Below, one piece after another: positions 44,453 to 57,644 of a DNA stretch of 64,000 nucleotides. Under the pieces are notes generated by a model, which was not told where the DNA came from, did no database searches, and was given only the letters and a program-made list of their open reading frames with translations. Positions within the stretch are counted from its first letter, which is position 1. Each line of letters begins with the position of its first letter. Source of the DNA: Actinomortierella ambigua (lineage: Eukaryota; Mortierellomycota; Mortierellomycetes; Mortierellales; Mortierellaceae). Position numbers and translations under genes: made by a program. The stretch lies in NCBI GenBank assembly GCA_016098155.1, contig JAAAJB010000068.1:1-64000 (forward strand). Reading direction: 5' to 3'.

Positions 44453-45666
44453 AAGTTCTTCCCCCCCTCAAAAAAAAAAAAAAAAAATTATTTACCTTAA
44501 TTAAAAACCCCCCCCCCCCTCAAGCAAAACATCTTCCTCCATGACATTTTTCTTTCTTAATTTTTCTTTGTCGTTATTTTGTAAGAATTTACCCTCACCC
44601 CCTTACCCGGAATGAATGACCCTGTTTTTTTGTTATAAAGTTATGACTATTTTTAAACGCACCACCATATCCCAACATTATCAAACTCGCATTTCAAGGG
44701 CGACAATAAAGAGCGATACAGGTCCAAGTAGCTTTTCGTCCTGATTGTCAAAGTAAAAAATCTTTTAGATGAGTTGTATGAGACTATCAAATTCGCACGG
44801 CTTACGACCATCAGTTCCCATCTACGATCAGTCAAACATTCTAGGAGCGATCAGCCAAGCATCAGTGGATGGGGCCATGCGACGCTGTAAAAGCTGTGCC
44901 TTCCCGCCCTTTTTCTCTCTCCGTCCACCCTCCTCCACCCTTGTCCACTCTATTGCACCTCCCCCTATTTTTTTTCTGTACATTTTTGCTGCCACGTTGT
45001 TTGCACTTCAAAAAAAATGTCTAGCCCCCTTCATAGAGCCCAGCTGAACTGGTTACTCTGTCGCATTCTGTTGGTGGCGTCTAGGAATGGTGTGCTGGGT
45101 CCCCCAACGTATACAATTCTGATGAAAAACATTAAAAATAAAAAACTGTAAATGCAAAGTATTTTTCTTAAGTATTTTTTTTTTTTTTACTTCAGTACGA
45201 AAAGGTAGCTATACAAGTGTAAAAAAAAGGGGTGTGTGGAGTGTGTGTGGAGAGGGAGGATTGAGAGGTCATGATCAAGAAAAAGAAAACGAACAGAGCT
45301 AAAGCAAGAAACATAACATAACAGTACCGTGAAAATAAAAAAGGGACAAAAAGAACGATTAACGTGAAAAAAACAGCAAGCGCAATAACGAATGAAATAA
45401 CTGCAGAAGAAAAGAATAGTACAAAAAAGGCTGGGAAACGGACTGGACGAGAAGAACAAAAGGGAATATGGGGGGAAACAGAAAAGAGCAGTGGTATCCG
45501 TTTTGCGCTCCACGCAAAAAAAAGGGGGGGTTGGAAATGGTTTCTTTCTTGTCCTATGATCAACATTGGGGCCGAGACGAGTGAGTAGGAGTATGTGTGA
45601 TTGATAGAGAGGGGAGAAGGGGGAGGAGGGAGAAAAAAAAGAGAGAAAGGGTTGGAAAAGGACAGC
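44453..45666. other. Convergent 3' intergenic region with homopolymers
   Basis: About 1.2 kb between convergent genes. Contains A16-type and C9 runs at 44470-44519 and a T14-type run at 45177-45189. No coding sequence supported. Confidence 0.5.
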
Positions 45667-46618
45667 CTAAGGCCACCAAGCAGGGTTATTGAGGCTCGAT
45701 GACCCAAAGGCACCATTTCCACCACCTCCGGCACGTCCGCCAAAGGCACTGTTGCCTCCGTTCATCAGCCGCCGATCGAGCTCCCCTTGGTCTTCAACAT
45801 GCCCAGTGACACCGCCGCCACCGCCGCCGATCGCAGCTCCGAGGAGACTACCGGGTCCATCGCCAAACAGGCCAGCAACGCTGTGATGACTGACCGACTT
45901 GCGCCCTGCCCCGACAGCCAATCCAGCCGAGGCCGCGCCACCGCCGCCGCCACCACCGTTCATCGTCATGGCGACTCCTCCTCCTGCACCGGTCGCAGTC
46001 GTGGTCGTGGCCGTCGTGGCTGTGGCCGTGGCTGTGGTGCTTGCAGACATGGAAGCGATCGAGGCATTCGCTGCCGGAGCCAGTGCTGGTGTTGTTGTTG
46101 ACATCAGAGCTGCGCTTACCATCGCCGAGGAGGACGAGGGCGTCATGGCCGGACCAGCTCCGCTGCCGCTGCCGTTGCCGTTGCCGCCGCCATTGGGCAA
46201 TGTCGACGACATGGTCGTGGGCGAGGTCATCATCCCGGTCGCCAACGTGTGGTGCTGTGGCGGTTGTTGCGGGTGATGATGATGGTGCTGGTGCTGCTGG
46301 TGCTGATGGTGCTGCTGGTGCTGATGGTGGTGGTGGTGGTGGTGATGCATGCCAGAGAAGGCTGTGTTGCCGCCTCCTGGTACAGCGCCGATGCTACCAT
46401 GGGCAGATGGCTTGGACATGGAGGGTCGCACGATCGCGGATCGGCTCCCCCAAGAGCCGCTGCCATTCAACCCTGGAGAGCCCAGTCCCTGTTGCTGTGG
46501 TTGCGGTGGTTGTTGATGTGGCTGTTGTGATTGCTGATGTTGTTGTGATGGCTGTTGTTGTTGCTGTTGTTGAAGAGCAAGGTCCTGGAGCTGTGGGCGC
46601 ACAAATTGCTGCTGTTGA

Positions 46619-46657
<39 letters not shown>

Positions 46658-47757
46658 AAAAAGATTTGCTGCTGTTGCAAGGTGAGTGAGGTCTGGTACT
46701 GGCTGGAGGGTGAAGATGCCTGATGCTGATGCAGCTGGTAAGGGGACATGAATTGTCCGTTGGGAACCGACGACGATGTGATGTTGCTCGGGCCTGTCGA
46801 CCCTGATAGTGGGAATGGTCCAAAGTCGTTTGTAGCAAGGAAGGGGTCTATAAATGAGAAAAGTCAATCGTTTTAGCCCAATGACAAACAAACAGAAAAG
46901 ATTCGACGTTCCTAGAGGTGGTCAGAAGAAACAGTCAATGGCCATTACCGTTAGGGGCCACTCGCCGACCAAAGAATGGGCTGGAGAAGAGCGAGCCATC
47001 GCCTGGACCAGCCATCGACGGACTGAGAGGGCCTTGCTGGAGGTGGCTCGTTAGCCGGTTGGCCGAGTTGAACATTTGCGATCCCATGGCATCGACTCCC
47101 ATCGCAGCCAGCGATGCCTCCCGTGCCTGCAAACCCTCGATTGCAAGGGATCCACTCGTGGACGGAGATCGAGTCCTTTGCATGGGGTCTGTGCCAAGAT
47201 GAAGCCCTGATAATCCCAACGAGAGCCCATCAAAGCTCGATGACATGGCATTGTTGCTGGATGAAGATGCAGAGTCTTTGGGTCGCCCAATCGGTAATGG
47301 TCGCTGAATGGGTTTGATCGCCTCCCCGCTTCCATGCGTCGTTGAGGTGCGCCGAGCATGGCCAATGGGTGAAATGGGTCCATAAGAATTGATCTGGGAA
47401 CCAATAGGGCCAACAGGGGTCGTTGGACTGTTGAGAGGTGATCCGTTGGCAAGAGATGGGTGCATGGTTGGTCCGGCGCCCATTCCTGCCAACATCTGCT
47501 TCATCACCATCGAGCTGTGACCAAAGCCGATGGGTGGGATGCCTGGAGACATCATGCCAGCCATTTGTTGCTGTTGTTGCTGCTGTTGCTGTTGCTGCTG
47601 CAGTTGAGAAGGTCCCATAAAGACATTGGGTGAGGCGCCAACGCCCGCCATACCAACGAGAGGTCCTGGGGCAGCCAGCACGTCGCCCATTGTGTTCATC
47701 GGGCGATACAGCCCATTAGAAAGACTATGTGCTTGTTGAGCCTGAGCTGAAGACTGC

Positions 47758-47789
<32 letters not shown>

Positions 47790-50700
47790 TTGCTGAGAGT
47801 ACTGGGACGGGTATGCATGCGACCAAAATCCAGGCGCATTTTGGGAATTAGGTGTCCCAGGCCCAGGAAGCGAAGTCGCAATGGGCAGATGGAAATTGTG
47901 GCCTGGAGAAGTGCTGGAGTGGGGTGATCGTCCAAGCGATCCAGGTGCTGGGGCATGGATCGATCTGCTCTCCGATCCTGGCGAATGTTTGGCATCGCCC
48001 CGATCGGTGCGAGGCACAATGGGGTCCGTCGGCAATGCTGTAGAGGAGACGGTGTTGGCGGGCTCCTTTGCATCAAAGCTACTGGTCGACTCCATAGTGG
48101 CAGCTGCGGCTGCAGCGGCGGCCAATTCCTTCTCCTCCTGCTCCTGTCGCTCCAAGGCCGCTGTCAGCTCCTTCTCCTTCTCACGCATGGCTTGCTGGCG
48201 CCTTTGCTCTCGTAACAACTCCTGCTCCAGCATAGCTTTGCGCTCCCGCTCGATCCGGAGCTGTTCCCGCATCTCATGCTCGATCAAGAGTGCCTGTTCG
48301 ACCCGCCGCTCCTCCTCTTCTTCCTCGGCGAGTCGTCGAGCCTCCTCTTCTTGTTGCTCGGCTTTGCGCAGGGCTTCCTCCTCCTCTTTCTCCTTGGCCT
48401 CGCGTTCAGCCTTCTCCTTTACTTCCTGCTCTTCTCGTCGTTTCCGATCCTTTTCTTCCTTGATCTTGCGCTTTCGTTCTTCCTCCTTCCGAAGGCGCTC
48501 TTCGTCTTGCTGGCGCTTTTCTTCTTCCTTGGCGCGCCTCTCCTCCTCTCGTTTCCGTCGATCCTCGTCTTGCTTGCGCTTCTTTTCTTCTTGAAGACGC
48601 TTTTCCTCTGCTAGCTTTTGAGCCTCCTTCTGAGCGCGTTCTTCTTCACGCTGCAGACGTTGTTGCCTAGAGGAAGGTCATTTTTTGGGTAAAAGCGAGT
48701 ATTAGAAATCAACAGTCCCTGTTTGTATTGAAAATGCCTCATCTGAAGTTTATGAAGCCCCTCCCCCCCCCCTTTCCCCATTCTGACACGTAAACTGTCG
48801 CGTTTTTTTTGGTCTCTTACCTTTTCTTGTCGCGCTTCTTCTCCTTTTCGCGCTCACGTCGTTCTTCTCGCAGTTGCTCCTGGCGTGACTCCTCCTCGAG
48901 TTCCGCTAACAGCCGCTCTTGTCGTTCCTGAGCCACCTTTTCTCGGTACGCACTAAGAACACGCTGCTCAAACATCCGTGCTGCAAACGCCTGGAACATT
49001 CTCCTTCCTTCTTCCATGCGTTGCTCCTATTGACAAAGATAATTTGGGTCACAAAAATATCCATTCAAGTCAGATGCTCGTCCATATCACCCAAGAGACA
49101 GACGAAAGATAAAACAGAGAACATGGAGAAAAGAAAGGAGACAATACCTCATCGCCTTCATCATCTTCATAGTCGCCTTCTTCCTCGTCGTCGTATTCGT
49201 CGTATCCACCACGGCTATCGAGGAGATCCTCATCCCGCTGAACCTTGCGGTCGGCTAACCTGTCCATCATCTCGAGGAACTTTTTACCATCATTTTCCAG
49301 TAAATCTTCGGCGACTGTCAGGATGTTGCCTAGAAAGAAAAAATCAATGAGATTCGACAAAAAAGAGTGTGGTTAGAGTCCTAAAAAATCAACAAGAGTT
49401 TGTTTCTGATGGCATAACCTTTTTTTTTCAACACGTCACTCCGCTCACCTTTGGCACGAAGAGTGTTTGGGAATGTGCTGTAGGGATGTTGGTTGGCACG
49501 AAGGTCCCGTTCTTCATAGACTGGTCCGAGCAAATCTTCCGTGAGGCTGAATCCTTCTTCGTCCTCCTCTTCATCGTCTTCGTCCTCTTCATCATCGTCC
49601 TCATCCTCATATTCGTCAGACAGTTCCTCTTCGCCAAAGACGTTGCCGTCCTGAGGATAGTCAATGGCGGCTCGATCAATAGGCTGCTGTTGATTGGCGT
49701 ACTGTTCCAGCTCGTCGTAATATGCGTCGTACAACAACTCTAGCTCCTCTTCGATAGCGGTCCTGTCAGAATGTCCATGGCCATGATGACATGCACAATA
49801 CATAAACACACACAGACACACGCACACACACACAGAGAGAGACACACACAGAGAGAGAGACACACACACAGAGAGAAAAGGTAGATGGGTGGTTAGGGTG
49901 GTTAGGAGAACTAGATGGAGCCTAGTAAACAAATCAAGCAAAGCAATGAAAAAAAAGGGACCATCAAACAATAAAAACGGTGTGTGTGCTGTTACCTCTT
50001 GCGACCACAAAGAGAGCAGGAACAAGAGTTCCGTTGCTGCTCCTTCATCTTCTTGAGGACAGCTTCCTTCTCGACACGGACAAGGGACCTCCGTTCATCC
50101 TCACGCAATTGGAACCAAAACTCGCGTATCCTCTGTCGCTCCTCGTTGTCGGAATAGTTCCAAAAGCCGTCGTTCTGAGCATGCGATTTGTGGAGGTGCT
50201 TGGGCAGGCTGTTGCTAATGGCGCTGCCGGCACTGCCTCGATGGCCACTCTTGGCGACTGTGCTACCTGTCGAGGAAGAAGAAGCAGCAATGGCGGCGGC
50301 GGTGGTGGTGGTGGTTGGCTGTTGCTGCTGCTGCTGTTGTTGTTGTTGTTGCTGCTGAAGATGGTGGTGGATCACACCGTTGGAAGCAGTGAGATAACCA
50401 TTGGGCAGAACAGATGCCGAACCATTGGCGGATGATGTCTTTTTTCTCTTCTTCTTCTTCTTCTTGGCTGCATTGGACGACGCGGCGTGAGAGGCGTCTG
50501 CCGCCGTGGAAGAGGACGGTAGTTGTTGGTGGTAATGATGATGATGATGGAGGTGCTGTTGTTGCGCACCGACAGCATACTGCGGCGACTCGGGGTCGTA
50601 AGCCTCGTCATCAGAATAAAACTCGTCCAAGTCGTCGTCAGCATGGTGGTGATGGTGGTGATGGTAGTAGTCGGGATGGTGATGCTCATGGAGATCTGCA

Positions 50701-51245
50701 ATTCGGTTCGGAATGCTCAGAGGACGATGATGGTGGTGATTCGGGTCGTGGCAGATATGAGCATGGTCGTCGTGGTCGACGGCACCTTTGGTCTGGGTCT
50801 TTTTCTTTGTCTTTTTCTTCTTCTTCTTTTTGGCGGCCAATGCACTGGACGACATTGTGCCTGCAGGATCGTCATGAGCGACTTGGGTGCTCCGACCCTT
50901 TGCGTCCAGGCTTGACGACGAAGACGCCTGAGAGGATAATGCAACAGCGGTGGTTGGCGATGGTACTGCTGCTGCTCCTGTTAGTCCTGTTGCTGCTGCT
51001 GCTGCTGCTGGTGGTCCAGCGGGTTGAGTATCGACAGGCAGGGCGGGCGTGCTAGGTGATGCAGGCAGTTGTGAATGGGGGTGTGATAAAGTGCCATTTG
51101 AGATTGAGTGGACAATGAGGTCAGCGGAGGAGTATTGTCGAGTCATGTCAATGTTCAGGCTTCGTTTCCTGCCATCTCGGCTGTAAATGACAGCCGACTT
51201 TGGCGGGGGCAGCAACGAGTCTGACTGGAATGAGTGAGCAGCCAT
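45667..51245 (-). CDS. nst1: NST1-like stress response protein
   Basis: 1616 aa from exons 51245-49996, 49762-49449, 49329-49148, 49026-48821, 48666-46949, 46847-45667, all GT-AG. NST1 is a fungal cytosolic protein linked genetically to salt tolerance and splicing factor Msl1. Family blocks in order: a Lys-rich run and His/Asp-rich region; [19 protein letters not shown] followed by [20 protein letters not shown] and the [10 protein letters not shown] cysteine motif; [20 protein letters not shown]; an acidic Glu/Asp run; [20 protein letters not shown]; and [20 protein letters not shown]. Next is a highly charged Glu/Arg/Lys coiled coil (about 650-845). The last 770 residues are Gln-, Ser-, Gly- and His-rich. 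Its size exceeds the usual 1100-1300 aa because of the Gln tracts. Intron 1 holds a (GA/CA)n microsatellite (49803-49880). Confidence 0.9.
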
Positions 51246-52808
51246 ATGTGGGCTGGTGGGAGGGGAAAAGAGGAGTAGGCTAGGTGAGTGTGAGGAAGGG
51301 AAGGAAGGTGTTTGTTTGTGTGTGTGTGTGTGTGGTTGGGTGAGGGTGTGTGCTATCCTTGGGCACTTTTCTGTCCAAGGATTGATTGATGGGGGATAGG
51401 ATGGGTGATGGGGACAGGATGGGATGCGAAAGAGGGGAGAGAAAGACGATCTCTTGCTGGGTCACTATTGTGTGTGTGTCTCTGTTGGGAAGTTGGTTGG
51501 TTTTTTGACAGCCAGCCTAGCCAGCAGCCAGCCAGCCAGCCAGCAGGAGAGTGTGAACTCTTTTTTTTTTTCTTGAACACGGTGTCTCGAGCGAGAGGGA
51601 GGCTTGCTCAATTGACTTTTGTCTCTTTTGGCCAATCTCGCACAGTGCTGCTTGCAAAAGAAACAAGTGTGCTCATGCAAAGTCGCACTGACCTCCTCTC
51701 TTCCCCGCTGTCCTGTCCCCCCCCCCTTGTCTTTTTCCCTTCTCCCATCCCTTCCCCCCTATTCTGTTCATGCTCCCCCTCCCTCCCTCGCCACAACAAC
51801 GTGGGACACCGCATCAGCCTTGCCACAACCACCACCACCACCACCATCACCACCATCACCAGCAGTATCACCAACCACTACCATCGCCACAGCAGAATCA
51901 CCAGCAGAATCACCAGCACAATCAACCAGCACAATCACCTGCACAATCACCAACAATATCACCAACAATATCAATACCACTGTCGCCACCACCACCATTG
52001 AACTGAGAAAGGATCTCTGTGCTGGCATTCAATACAGCAGCATGTTGAATGCAACGATAGCATTGCACGCGTACATACACAGGACATGGTGATTTTGAGA
52101 GAGCGTGCTGACCCGGTAGTCCTCTTTGTCACGGGAACCAAATATCACCTTGGTGGCCTGTCGACTGGCAACAAAAGACACCAACGAAAACAAAAAACAT
52201 GTCCGCGCGAGGGGGTGAGGCTACAGTAAACGACTAAACAACAACTGTGATGTGGCAATGCAGCGCACAGCAGCACAACCCTAATCTGAATTGCTATCAG
52301 ACAAACAAACGGTGGTGCGGTGTAGGTTCTGTGCGTGTTTGGTTGGGCAGATCCTCGTCCTCCTTGAGACACACACATACAACCCCCCCTCCCTCCTCTC
52401 TCACCTCACACACTTCAACGACTCCCTTGATGATGATGGCGTTGGTACTAGTCTCGTCATGGAACAGAATAGTATCCGCAAGGCAAAAGGCAACAAGGAT
52501 GACGCATGCTTCGAACAAGAATAGAGCAAAGGCTGTGCTCTGGCCCTTCTGTCTGTCTACAGAGGGTCATTTTGGTACCCCTATCCTGTGCCAATGTCTG
52601 ACAGACAGACAATGTCGGGAAGAGAAAAAAAAATTTTAGCCTCCCTCCCTTTTTGTGCGGGAAAACCATATCATATATATCTTCTGTGCAACCCCTGCTT
52701 CGTTGGTCTCCTTTTCCTTCTTCCCTTTCCTCCCAAAAAGAAACCCTTCCTCAATCCTCTCCCATCTCATTGTTCGTTTCTCATTCCTCTCTGCATTCTA
52801 CCATCGAC
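51246..52808. other. Divergent promoter region nst1 / Kelch gene
   Basis: About 1.6 kb. Includes GT repeats (51309-51335), an AGCC tandem (51511-51543), and a CACCAN/CAGAATCAC trinucleotide tract (51825-52005) that yields open frames of poly-His, Thr or Ile type in several readings. No gene supported. Confidence 0.5.
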
Positions 52809-53051
52809 ATGGACAAGCGACCAAGCCGCGCAAAGCGGTGGTTTTGTTATGCCTTGCTAGCGTCGTGTCCCGCCTCGTTGGTCCACGCTCAGCCCCAATC
52901 ATCCGCCTTTCGAATCACAAAAGCCGTTGCCGTTGCAGGCTCGACTCTCTACCTCTATGGAGGTGAGTCCCAGCATCGATGGCCAAAAAAGACAAAGGTT
53001 TTTGTAACCAATCCTCGTGGTATGCAAGGTACTGAACTCTTCCTCTCTATC

Positions 53052-53084
<33 letters not shown>

Positions 53085-55516
53085 TCGTTCCCTCCTTTCA
53101 CTAGGCTCTAGTCCTTCCACAGGCGATTGCTTTTCAGACCTTTACCAGGTCCCCCTCGATCCATCGAATGGCTGGGTCGCAGGAGATGCGCCTTGGCATG
53201 CTGTCGACCAACGGCCATCAGGAAATGATCCTGGTGGATTCACCTTGAGTGCTGTTTCGTGGATGGTCCCTTCTGAAGAAGACAAGCTCTTTGTATATGG
53301 CCAGACACTCTGTGCAGATGACCGTGCTACAGCCGCCGATGCACCTCATACCTTCCGCACAACTTCAGGCTCCGTTGAAATGGAAAGGAACTCGGATGGT
53401 GAGTGGTCTCCTGATTCGCCAACAACAGACGTTCTTGGACAGAGACGTGTCAAGGACGACGCCCCCACACCAGTACAGGCCTACGATCCCACATCCCGCA
53501 CCGTATACACATTTGTCTACGACATGTTCAACCCTCAACTGGGCATGACCCTCTTCTCATTCCCGAGCGACCAGCCGCCGAGCAACTTGGGAACGTCAGC
53601 CAAGAATACCACAATGGATCTTGCCCCAAAGGCTCCAGAGACCCCACCCCCTCCACCACCACCACCGCCACCACCTACAGGAAACGGCACAGCTGCGCCA
53701 TTGCCCCCTACACCCACGCCAGATCCAACCCCTCCAGTGGTGCCTCAAGGTGCTCCTTTTGTTGATGTGGGTGCAGCAGTGTTTGCCAATGGCATGATTG
53801 TTGTAGTGGGAGGCGGTCGACCTGCATCGTATGCTGCCCTCCTTGCCAACCAGACGGATGATATTGAGCCATCCCATGGCTACTACAAGATGGATCGTTG
53901 TTGGACTTACAACCCTTCTGCAAACCAATGGACCAAGAGAACACTGGTATGCGACAATGTGTTTCACTTTATTATTGTCATGACATTCGTTTGGTATTGT
54001 TTTCTTTTTTCATCTGATCCCAATATACCCCCTTGTATATGTGTTGTACCTTGATTTTTTTTATATCTCGATAGACTGCTGCAGGAGGGTCTTTCCCCAC
54101 TCCGCGACGCCTCCATGCACTTTTGGCAGGTAATGAATGACCCGAATCGACCACAGCTGAACAATCAACCATCTCTTTGGCCGAGGAAGACGTACATAAC
54201 ATTTGGCTTGTTCCCTAACTCGCCATTCCCCCCCCCCCTTTCGGCCCTACCTCTCTTCCTCTTTCATACCCCTGATAGTGGACAACAAGATTTACATGCA
54301 TGGTGGTAACGCGACCACCACCAACGCAGAAGCCGGATTCGAGGGGGATCTTTGGATCTTGGATACTACTACTTGGGCATGGTCCGCGGGCCCTGCTTCC
54401 GGAAACGGTCGCGCATACCACAGTTTGGTCCGTTTCCAAAACACGCTGCTTGCCGTCTCGGGATACAGTCGCCAGCCAACCAACAGCAACCCAGCTCAGA
54501 ATGCCTTCCTGATGATGTATAGTCTGGACGACAGCGGATGGAGCACTCAATTCGGCACCATCCAAAAATCGTTCTTCCAACAGCATATCGCATTGATCCT
54601 TGGATCAACAGCGGCCGCGCTGCTCGCGCTGGTGATTGTGGGTGCCGTGGTGAATCGCTTGGTCCAACGTCGTCGCCATCGAAACAAGCGCTATGACCAG
54701 TTTGATACAACAACCACCCTGGGTCGTAAAAAGACAAAGATGCCTTTCCTCGCCAGGAAGACCAGGCCTGTGGATCCTAGTGCTACATCACGCGTTGGAC
54801 CGACTGGTGGTCGTGCTGTTGCTGCTGGTAGAGATCTCACTGGTGGAGCAGGACAGACGACGCTAAGCAGTGCATCGGCCGCCAATGAGGCACTCAACAC
54901 GCGCTCCTTCCAAAACCAACATATCCCATCGCGTGGTGCGGATGAGGACGAGGAGATTGACTTGTCGGCTGTTCGGTCGCCGCCTGGATCCTTTGGATTT
55001 GGTGCCGGCGCAGGAGGAGCAGGCATGGGACAGTACCAGCAAAACCCATACGAGCAGCAGCTGCAACAGGTGCCACTGATGGCGGCAGACGCGCTTGACC
55101 AGCAGGACTTTAGGACGCCGTATCGCGATGATGCGCCTGGGGACCGTAGGATGTCATCCAGCTCGAATGATGGTCGCCCTCAGCTTCCTCAGCGCTTCTC
55201 TCAGCAGGCGTTTGGCTCACCAAGCCCCTCCGAGCATATTCAGGTGGGCGGTTTTGTCTATGGTGGACCAGCCACATCTCCTTTGGCAGGAGGACAGAGA
55301 CAGATCTCGGAATCAAGACCAGCCTCCTCCTCCCAAAGCTACTCTCCCTACAGCTCCCAATCCCCAACCATGGCACGACCAATGGTTTCCCAAGGCTACA
55401 CACCCCAGCATCCTCGTTCCCCATCGCCATCAAGACGCTCCCCGTCCCCATCGAGACCACCGGTTTCCCAGGGCTACTCCTCTTCGCCTTACAACAATGA
55501 CCTTCCACCTATCTAA
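52809..55516 (+). CDS. Kelch-type beta-propeller protein, single-pass membrane
   Basis: 762 aa from exons 52809-52962, 53105-53946, 54075-54129, 54279-55516. A signal peptide (about 1-28, YALLASCPASLVHA) leads to an extracellular Kelch propeller: AVAVAGSTLYLYGG, AAVFANGMIVVVGGG, the RRLHALLAVDNKIYMHGGN junction that spans intron 3, DLWILDTTTWAWS, and AYHSLVRFQNTLLAVSGY. Blade three or four is interrupted by an 11-Pro run and a Pro/Thr insert (near 53643-53745). A transmembrane helix at about 452-478 (HIALILGSTAAALLALVIVG) is followed by a basic stop-transfer stretch and a 280-aa Ser/Pro/Gln-rich cytosolic tail. Such membrane Kelch proteins are common in Mortierella-like fungi; ligand unknown. 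Possible roles are polarity or wall sensing (inference). Confidence 0.82.
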
Positions 55517-55636
55517 GCCGACCATTTCAATATTCATATATATCGCACATAGTATTTTTTTTTTTACAATCAAAAAAGTTTTTTTTTTCGATCGTGTCTG
55601 ACAACGATGTTTAGACAAAACAAAAAGAGAGGTTTG

Positions 55637-56914
55637 TTACTTGGAGTCCTCCACAGCTGGCTGACCAGCAAATTTGTTGTATTCGACAAAGATGCGCTGA
55701 GCTGGTCGGACACCACCGGGAATGTCAACAAACAGATACTTGTACTCCCATTTGCCGCGAGAGTCCTTGATCATCTCCAGATGGGCAGTGCCCTCGTTGT
55801 CGGGGCCCTCAACAAAGAAGCGCATCAGCAGATGTTCCTTGCCTTCGCCGTCCAACACGATTTGTGAACTGATGCGTTTTTTTTGGGGGGGGGGGGGGAA
55901 AGGAATCGATCACGATATAGGATTAGTATCACTTACGGAATGATTAAGGGATTCCTGAATAAAAGGTTCCATGTGCTATCTTTGGTATATGCAAAAGAAT
56001 GCATACCTGATTCTTCGGTTACGGCGTCTCTTGCTGGACGAAGGGTCACCATGGCCCTTCATTGGCGTACCAATGAGTTCTTGCAACTGTTGTGAAATAT
56101 TAGATGTAGTTTGAACGGGTAAGCTCTCAGAGTCTTGTCTCGGCTACAATTGCCGTTAAGGTCACTTCCAGCAATAATAATAAAAAAAAAAAAGGTCGTG
56201 TGGTTTCCTTGCCTGTTGGTGATGTCGAACACGGTCCAAGGCATCGCCAAAGATAGCTGTGTCGCTGCTAGGTCCAAAGAGTTCCGATACAATAGCATAT
56301 CCAATGGCGCCTAATAGGGTACAAGAGTGATTGAATGAGAGAGTTGAGAGAGGTGAGGAGTGTGAAGAACAAAAGGCAACGAGTCGAAAGCAGCTGAATA
56401 GACATCTTAGTTTCATTTTCTATCGATCCAAGTATTACCAACGAGGACCAGACCGGCTCCAATGACGGCAAAGTTGGTTGTAGTCTTTGTTGCCGCGACA
56501 ACTATTTCACGATACAGGGACATAAAAAAGTAAGAACATGGTCGCGGATCGACGCGACAGGACCATACGACCCTCTTTTCTTTTCTTTTCCTTTTTGTTT
56601 TTTTTTTATGTGCTATATCCATAGTCCACACCATCCACTTGGTAGTGTCATTCGGAGAATGACGACGGGGCCTTACCCTTTTGAGGTGTTGTGAGATCCT
56701 TCCACTGGACCTGCTCCCGGGTATGGGCGATAGCTCCGCCTGTTGTCCGTGAGGCGTTGTTATGTTGAGGGGGCTTGTTCTGGTCGGTAGCCATACGACG
56801 AATCGACTGGCGAGTGCATGGCGTCAGAGTCCATCGCGACGACACCGAGAATGTTGACTGCCTAGAGAGGTTGCTGAATGCGCCACGAGCGCGGAGGCCG
56901 AGAGTGCTTGCCAT
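55637..56914 (-). CDS. tim21: Mitochondrial import subunit Tim21
   Basis: 236 aa; inner-membrane protein linking TOM to the TIM23 translocase and to respiratory complexes. Exons: 56914-56677, 56501-56439, 56310-56213, 56086-56007, 55868-55637. The N-terminus is an Arg/Ser-rich presequence (MASTLGLRARGAFSNLSRQ). The single membrane helix is split over exons 2-3 (TNFAVIGAGLVLVGAIGYAI), followed by SELFGPSSDTAIFGDALDRV, ELIGTPMKGHGDPSS, the basic RRRNRRI motif, and the IMS beta-domain HLLMRFFVEGPDNEGTAHLE / WEYKYLFVDIPG. The third intron uses a GC donor (CAG/GCAAGG), the only non-GT donor seen here. Family length and order of blocks are normal. Confidence 0.94.
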
Positions 56915-57113
56915 GGAAGAAAGTATACGATTCAGGGGGGACTGAAGGTTCAGTGTCGGGAGAAGAGCCTCAAGGGTCCCGCAGGTGAAGGAAGCGTAAT
57001 CCAGGCATAATTACGTTCACTCTGATGGGGGGAATGTGTGATCTGAATTAACTCGTTTAGTTCAGACGAACAAACTCCCATCAAACACACAGACCTACAC
57101 CACACCAATCATA
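56915..57113. promoter_or_regulatory. 199-bp bidirectional promoter tim21 / Sm G
   Basis: Only 199 bp separate the divergent ATGs of tim21 and the Sm G gene, so the two promoters must overlap. No TATA box is obvious; a near-palindromic GTAATCC..GGATTA-type core is not complete. Co-regulation is possible but not shown. Confidence 0.6.
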
Positions 57114-57644
57114 ATGTCGACCAAGGCGGCCACACCAGAGCTCAAGAAGTATGTTTCTTTGCCAGGAGAAATTCATTGGAACAGGGATAGCCCATGGCGA
57201 GCGATTTCGAGTTCGAGTTTGATGCTTGAGTACTGATTTGGGAATGTCCGTTCAACACACTCACAAACTCCTTGCCTTCTTTTTATTTGGCGCAATAGAT
57301 ACATGGACAAGCGCGTCTTTGTGCAGCTGAATGGCTCCAGAAAGGTCACAGGTGTCCTTCGAGGATTCGACCCCTTCATGAACTTGGTCTTGGACGAGGC
57401 TGTTGAGGAGACCAACCCTTCGCAGCAGAAGAGCATTGGCATGGTGGTATGTCAGGCAGGACCAAAGAAAGAAAGAAAAAAAAACAAACAACAGCACGAA
57501 TGACTCGTCGGATGGGGGCAACTGTTTTTGTCTGAAAGCACTCTCTCACACATTCACTCTCCTTGTCGTTGATTCCGTGATCCATAGGTGCTTCGAGGCA
57601 ACAGCGTCGTGATTCTGGAGGCATTAGAAAAGATTGGCCATTAA
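57114..57644 (+). CDS. Small nuclear ribonucleoprotein Sm G
   Basis: 79-aa Sm-core protein of spliceosomal snRNPs. Exons: 57114-57148, 57299-57446, 57588-57644. Sm motif 1 is [20 protein letters not shown] followed by [19 protein letters not shown], with the family D-x-x-M-N-L; Sm motif 2 is [18 protein letters not shown], with the R-G-N RNA-binding triplet. The ending EALEKIGH and the total length agree with SNRPG/Smx2 (76-77 aa). The first exon has only 35 coding bases and the start [13 protein letters not shown] is typical. No doubt about the subunit. Confidence 0.96.

Noticed and set aside
46394..46891. Poly-Ala/Thr and Ser/Asn frames opposite or beside the last NST1 exon
   Set aside because: Shadows of CAG/CTG repeats in the NST1 Gln-rich tail.
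51768..52028. Hydrophobic minus-strand frame resembling a membrane protein
   Set aside because: Produced by a CACCAN/AATATCACC trinucleotide tract; no start context and no homology.
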